NCBI GenBank assembly: GCA_026873275.1
Contig: JANTUC010000007.1
Location: 1,302,001 to 1,366,000 of the forward strand
Reading direction: 5' to 3'
DNA length: 64,000 nt
Source of the DNA: Pseudopithomyces maydicus
Taxonomy: Eukaryota; Ascomycota; Dothideomycetes; Pleosporales; Didymosphaeriaceae
Shown here: in pieces, positions 60,455 through 64,000 of the stretch
How the letters are laid out: each line of letters opens with the position of its first letter
How positions within the stretch are numbered: position 1 is the first letter of the stretch
Notes under the pieces: model-generated
What the model saw: only the letters and a program-made list of their open reading frames with translations
Told to the model about the DNA's origin: nothing
Database searches by the model: none
Translations under genes and position numbers: made by a program

Positions 60455-61694
60455 CTAGCATTCACGGACATAGGCGCCGATTGGACTCGGGTTGTAGTCC
60501 TGGAAATATTCCAGGGACAGACCGCCAGTGGCGCACATCTGATATGTGATTGTCTCACCTGCAGCGCATGAGTCGGACACAATCGTGTACGAGTTTCCTG
60601 GCCCAACATTTTCAACAGTCTTGACAGTCTTACAAGAGCCCTTACTGCTCCAAGAGGTCTTTTGGCTAGCAACATTCTCACATTGGGAGAATTCAAGATC
60701 ACCAGAACCGGAAATGGTGAAAGATGAAGTCTCGAGATCCTTTTGCTCGGGGAAGAGGAAGACTAGGGAGCAAGTATGACCAGAGTAAGACTTGGGAATA
60801 TCGAAATTAAAAAGCGAACAGACATCGCCGTTGGCCTTGCCGTTGTAGGATGTTCCGGGAGCCTCAGAAGGTTGGGAAGAAGAGACGGGAACAATTAGAT
60901 GGGGGTACTGATACTCGCCATTCAAGTCGGTAGGACAGCTATTTCCAGGCTGTGATGGAGCAGAGGGCTGTGTCTCCTTGGGGGCTGAGCAGGTTTAGAT
61001 GGTACAGAGTATCCAGGTTGGGTCTCCTTAGGAGGTTGAGCTGGCTGGGACTCTTTGGGGGTTGAGCAGGTTGAGTTTCCTTAGGGGGCTGAGCAGGTTG
61101 AGTCTCCTTAGGGGGCTGAGCTGGCTGGGACTCTTTGGGAGGTTGAGCAGGTTGGGATTCTTTGGGAGGTTGAGCCGGCTGCGTCTCCATGGGAGGCTGT
61201 GTTTCTGATGGATAACCCTGAGCAGACTTCGATGGAGATGTGCCTGGTTGATTGCCCCCACTGCAAGATTGTCCGGCGCCCAATGTGATTACCACGCACT
61301 TGTCTTGGCCTGGAGCAGGTTTGATATATACGTTGTATTCCCCCTTATCATTGACTGGACAAGCATAAAACTTTGAATTCCCGTTGTAGGTAACCGAGCC
61401 TCCCTTAATAGCGAAACCGTTGGTTGGGCTAGCACCAACGTCGCACTGGAACTGGGTGGTGGGAGGAGTAAGAATACAACCACGACCACTGCTATCGGTG
61501 AAACCACCGTCATTATCGAGACAGTAGCACGCAGCAGTATGATCACCACCAATACGATTTTGACCATCGGACAGCTGTCCAAGGGTTCCGGATGCACCAC
61601 CCGAAGCTTGGAGTTGAACGCATTGCTGACTCTGACGAATGGCCAGGGCTGAAGAGCCCACGGCGAGAGCGATGGGTGTTAATGTGTATTTCAT
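60455..61694 (-). CDS. Secreted But2-domain protein with Pro-rich tandem repeats, two frame breaks
   Basis: Starts at 61694 with signal peptide MKYTLTPIALAVGSSALA. The N-terminal domain (about residues 20-155) has paired cysteines (CVQLQASGG, CYCLDNDGG, GRGCILTPP, FQCDVGASP, KFYACPVNDKG). It is followed by a 9-residue tandem repeat, ETQPAQPPK/ESQPAQPPK, about seven copies, then a But2 C-terminal-type domain (YQYPHLIVPVSS; ISGSGDLEFSQCE; SYTIVSDSC) ending AYVREC. The frame changes twice within and just after the repeats, at G5 runs 61057-61061 and 60980-60984 (plus strand), each one base short. Reading across gives one coherent protein. This looks like a secreted wall-associated protein; the role is unknown. 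Neighbouring repeat units with a T in the run keep frame. Confidence 0.82.
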
Positions 61695-63289
61695 GTTTAA
61701 CAAAAAAATTGGAAGACTGAACAAGTGACGGAATTGGTCGTTTGGGATTTGACCTAAGGTTGTTGAAATATACTGAGATACGGACAATCATTTTATACCG
61801 CGCATGAACACGCTACCCATAAGCTAGACGGTCCTCATGTTCTGATATCATCCTATCTTATGACATAGATGTGGGTTCAAATAAAATTGGCTCTTTTCGG
61901 TCGGCTCACTCGCTCCACCAGCGGCGTTGCGGCGGATTTGTCCTAGTGTTGAAGGAACGTTGTTGGTAGCAAAGAGTTACTAATTGACTTTTCAGTTAGC
62001 CCAAATCCATTACCAACAGCTAGCCTAAGATATAAAAAAGAATAGGAATATCCATGGATTAGCCAGTGATCAGACACGCGTAGAGTTGTCCTTCCGTAAT
62101 ATGATGATTTTCAGGTACACGCTGGTCAAAATTAAGCCATGTGGGCCCATCGATCCCGCGTGGAACCAAAAGTCGTTGACGTACCCTGCGCGATTATACA
62201 CTAGTTTGTTTTCATGACCGGTATACTGTACTGTAACTATGTCCCCAGGGAAATGCAGGGAATATTGAATACGTGGTCTCGACCAATAGACTAGAGATTA
62301 TCACATATTCGACTACTCTTCACTATTCTTGGATGATACGGTATTTTTCACGGATATCCATAATCTTCTCAAACGGCCGATCATCAGGCGACAAGTTGCA
62401 TAGTTCCAACAGCAGATTGCCATGCAAAATTTCTGCAGACACTGTCCTCGGAGCCCAGAAGCACCTGAAAAACAGTGCAATGGCAACTGTCGGTGCTCGA
62501 AGAGTGGCGTTGTAATACGCGTGCAAGCGACGCCACAGATTTCAATATGCGCCGTCGTCAAATTCTGTGGGGTATGAACCATTGCTCGACTAGATGCCCA
62601 CATATCATCCCGATATAGCCTTCTCGGTATCCAATCACATACAAAGATCCTCACCAATAAGCCCTAAATAGACGCTATGCCGCTCTCTTATTCTTGTTGG
62701 GAGCTTCTTCGTGGAGAAGTGTGGAGTAGGCAGTTCATGTGGGGATACAATCTCTACAGTAGGTGTTCGGAGATATCTGGGGTCCTTTCAGTTGTGATTG
62801 TAGTGCAGGGTGAATGTCGTTTGACGTCGGTGAATTTTCAGCTCATAGTACCATCGAAAAATTGGAATAATTATTCTCGCGTATCCTATCACAAGTGAGC
62901 ATTTACTCTCCAAGCTCTTGTGTGAAGCGCAGACTAAAACATCGACCAATTAAATCATTGTCGCAGATCTCATGCAAGATGAGGCACCCATGACGAGCAT
63001 GTGGGGAAGGCATACCATCACCAATACGTACGACTAGACCTATGTACACGCGGCGACTAGTCCATCTTTCGTTGAGATACATTTAGTACGAGCACTGAAT
63101 TATTTTTCAATAAAGCGAATTTGTTTACGTCCACTGGTGCACGCGGGGATACCGGAAGCTCCTCATCTCATCTTCCACCGTAACCGTGAAGTACTAGTAT
63201 CCCCGAAATGCATATCCATATGATCTTGCTTATTGCTGCGATCAGTAGAAGCGGAGCAGTCGGCATTGCACTCAAGCAGCAACCGCTCC
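61695..63289. other. 1.6-kb intergenic region with a possible gene remnant
   Basis: Holds the promoter of the But2 protein. On the minus strand at about 62323-62560 it has a protein-like frame (FRCFWAPRTVSAEILHGNLL, then LSPDDRPFEKIMDIREKY) that has an in-frame stop just upstream. I could not identify it. Nothing else was recognised. Confidence 0.4.
62323..62559 (-). pseudogene. Possible C-terminal gene remnant, unidentified
   Basis: The minus-strand frame from about 62559 to 62323 reads like a folded C-terminus (NLWRRLHAYYNATLRAPT, CFWAPRTVSAE, DDRPFEKIMDIREKY) with a natural stop. Upstream the frame meets a TGA after DDGAY, and no start or splice acceptor is convincing. It may be the end of a decayed gene, or chance. 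Confidence 0.25.
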
Positions 63290-64000
63290 ATGACACAGCC
63301 AAAGCCGCCACCAGCTATCTTGGGGTTCGGAAAGAGTACGCGTAATGCCATACCCATAAAAACCAGCAGCAACTAACCGCGATGCTGATAGACTGAGAAA
63401 AGCGGAGATCATACCAACAGGTACCACACTGGTTTTCATTACACAACTTTGTTATACATTCTTACATGACATCCAGTAATCGACGATTTCCTTCCTTCAT
63501 TGACACTTGCGGTGTCGTGGGAAAAGGACAATGCCGATCTGGGCAATACCATCAAGCCAAAGCACCTACAGAAACAGCCCATCGTCTCCCTGTTCGATGA
63601 GTCAGAAAGCTCGTTGTCGACGTCTGAATCGAACTACGTTGTTACGCTCACCGACCCCGACGCACCTTCTCGCGACAATCCAGAGTGGAGCGAGGTATGT
63701 CATTGGATCGGGGCCAACATCTCCGTGTCAGAAAAGAAGTTGTACATCCTTCCTATGTCGATCTTCAATACGGATGCATACAGAGTCACGGGTGGTCCCG
63801 ACGGAGTCGTCGAGTACAAACCACCAGGCCCGCCGAAAAAGACCGGCAAACATCGCTATGTGTTCTTGGTGTTCGCTCCAAAAAATGGGACAGCAGCATC
63901 ACTGAACTTGAGTAAGCCAAAGGCCAGACGACATTGGGGCACGGGCAAAGAGAGAGGGGCGTAAGGGACTGGGCAAGAGAAAATGGGTTGGTGCCTGTGG
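63290..64000 (+). CDS. Phosphatidylethanolamine-binding (PEBP/TFS1-like) protein, 3' end beyond window
   Basis: Exon 3, from 63477, is firm: VIDDFLPSLTLAVSW, then the PEBP signature TLTDPDAPSRDNPEWSEVCHW (D-P-D-x-P and the anion-pocket histidine), GPPKKTGKHRYVF and ARRHWGTGKE. Proposed upstream exons are 63290-63335 (MTQPKPPPAILGFGK) and an 18-nt exon 63403-63420 (EIIPT), with introns 67 and 56 nt. These are less certain. At the G4 run 63956-63959 the frame hits a stop, but the next frame continues VRDWARENGLVPV to the window end, so one base seems to be missing. PEBP proteins of this group bind lipids and, in yeast, inhibit carboxypeptidase Y and Ras-GAP. The true stop is outside the window. 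Confidence 0.8.

Noticed and set aside
1..64000. tRNA genes, rRNA and CRISPR arrays
   Set aside because: I looked for box A/box B-like pairs with a foldable cloverleaf and for regularly spaced repeats and found none that I could support by eye; CRISPR is not expected in a fungal genome.

Overview
The window is fungal nuclear DNA, most likely from a filamentous ascomycete (Pezizomycotina). The host genes carry short GT-AG introns (mostly 46-116 nt) with CTAAC/CTGAC-like branch sites. The products include typical fungal proteins: a SHE3-like coiled coil, a DUF3602 protein, a But2-domain wall protein, a complex I 17.8 kDa-type subunit and a Dnm1 dynamin. The first 25 kb is a sharply bounded AT-rich block with almost no CA/TG outside GCA/TGC contexts, which is the signature of repeat-induced point mutation (RIP). 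A Dothideomycete-type genome with AT-rich islands is a reasonable guess; the species is not determined.

Layout. Positions 1-8953: RIP-ruined DNA, including a Ty3/gypsy pol remnant (RNase H and integrase still legible). Positions 8954-24523: a RIP-degraded Ty3/gypsy element with 215-bp LTRs and a perfect 5-bp target duplication. Nested inside it at 12548-19701 is a young, un-RIPed chromodomain Ty3/gypsy element with two identical 496-bp LTRs and its own 5-bp target duplication. On its antisense strand, between the chromodomain and the 3' LTR, the young element carries a spliced gene for a Zn2Cys6-like cluster plus coiled-coil protein. Positions 24524-25385: a further solo-type LTR, a tandem duplication and the AT-rich border.

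Positions 25386-64000 are gene-bearing and GC-balanced. In order they hold MtnB/Mde1 (methionine salvage), a DUF3602 protein, a DUF1295 membrane protein, a secreted Ala/Ser/Thr repeat protein, a secreted M13 metallopeptidase, a SHE3-like coiled-coil protein, a complex I subunit, a 57-aa zinc-ribbon protein, phospholipase C, a small cupin, RNA polymerase III subunit Rpc25, a NUFIP-domain/CCCH protein, dynein intermediate chain, ATP synthase subunit e, the dynamin Dnm1, a small membrane protein, a But2-domain secreted protein and a PEBP-family protein cut by the window edge. Most are unrelated housekeeping genes with no cluster logic. Divergent pairs sharing short promoters are PLC/cupin, Rpc25/NUFIP and dynein IC/ATP synthase e.

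Two things stand out. One is the antisense spliced gene inside the young retrotransposon. The other is that seven loci have a reading frame broken by the loss of one base in a homopolymer or of two bases in a short repeat. The losses are always deletions and affect conserved housekeeping genes too, so they look more like base-calling errors in the assembly than real pseudogenes.
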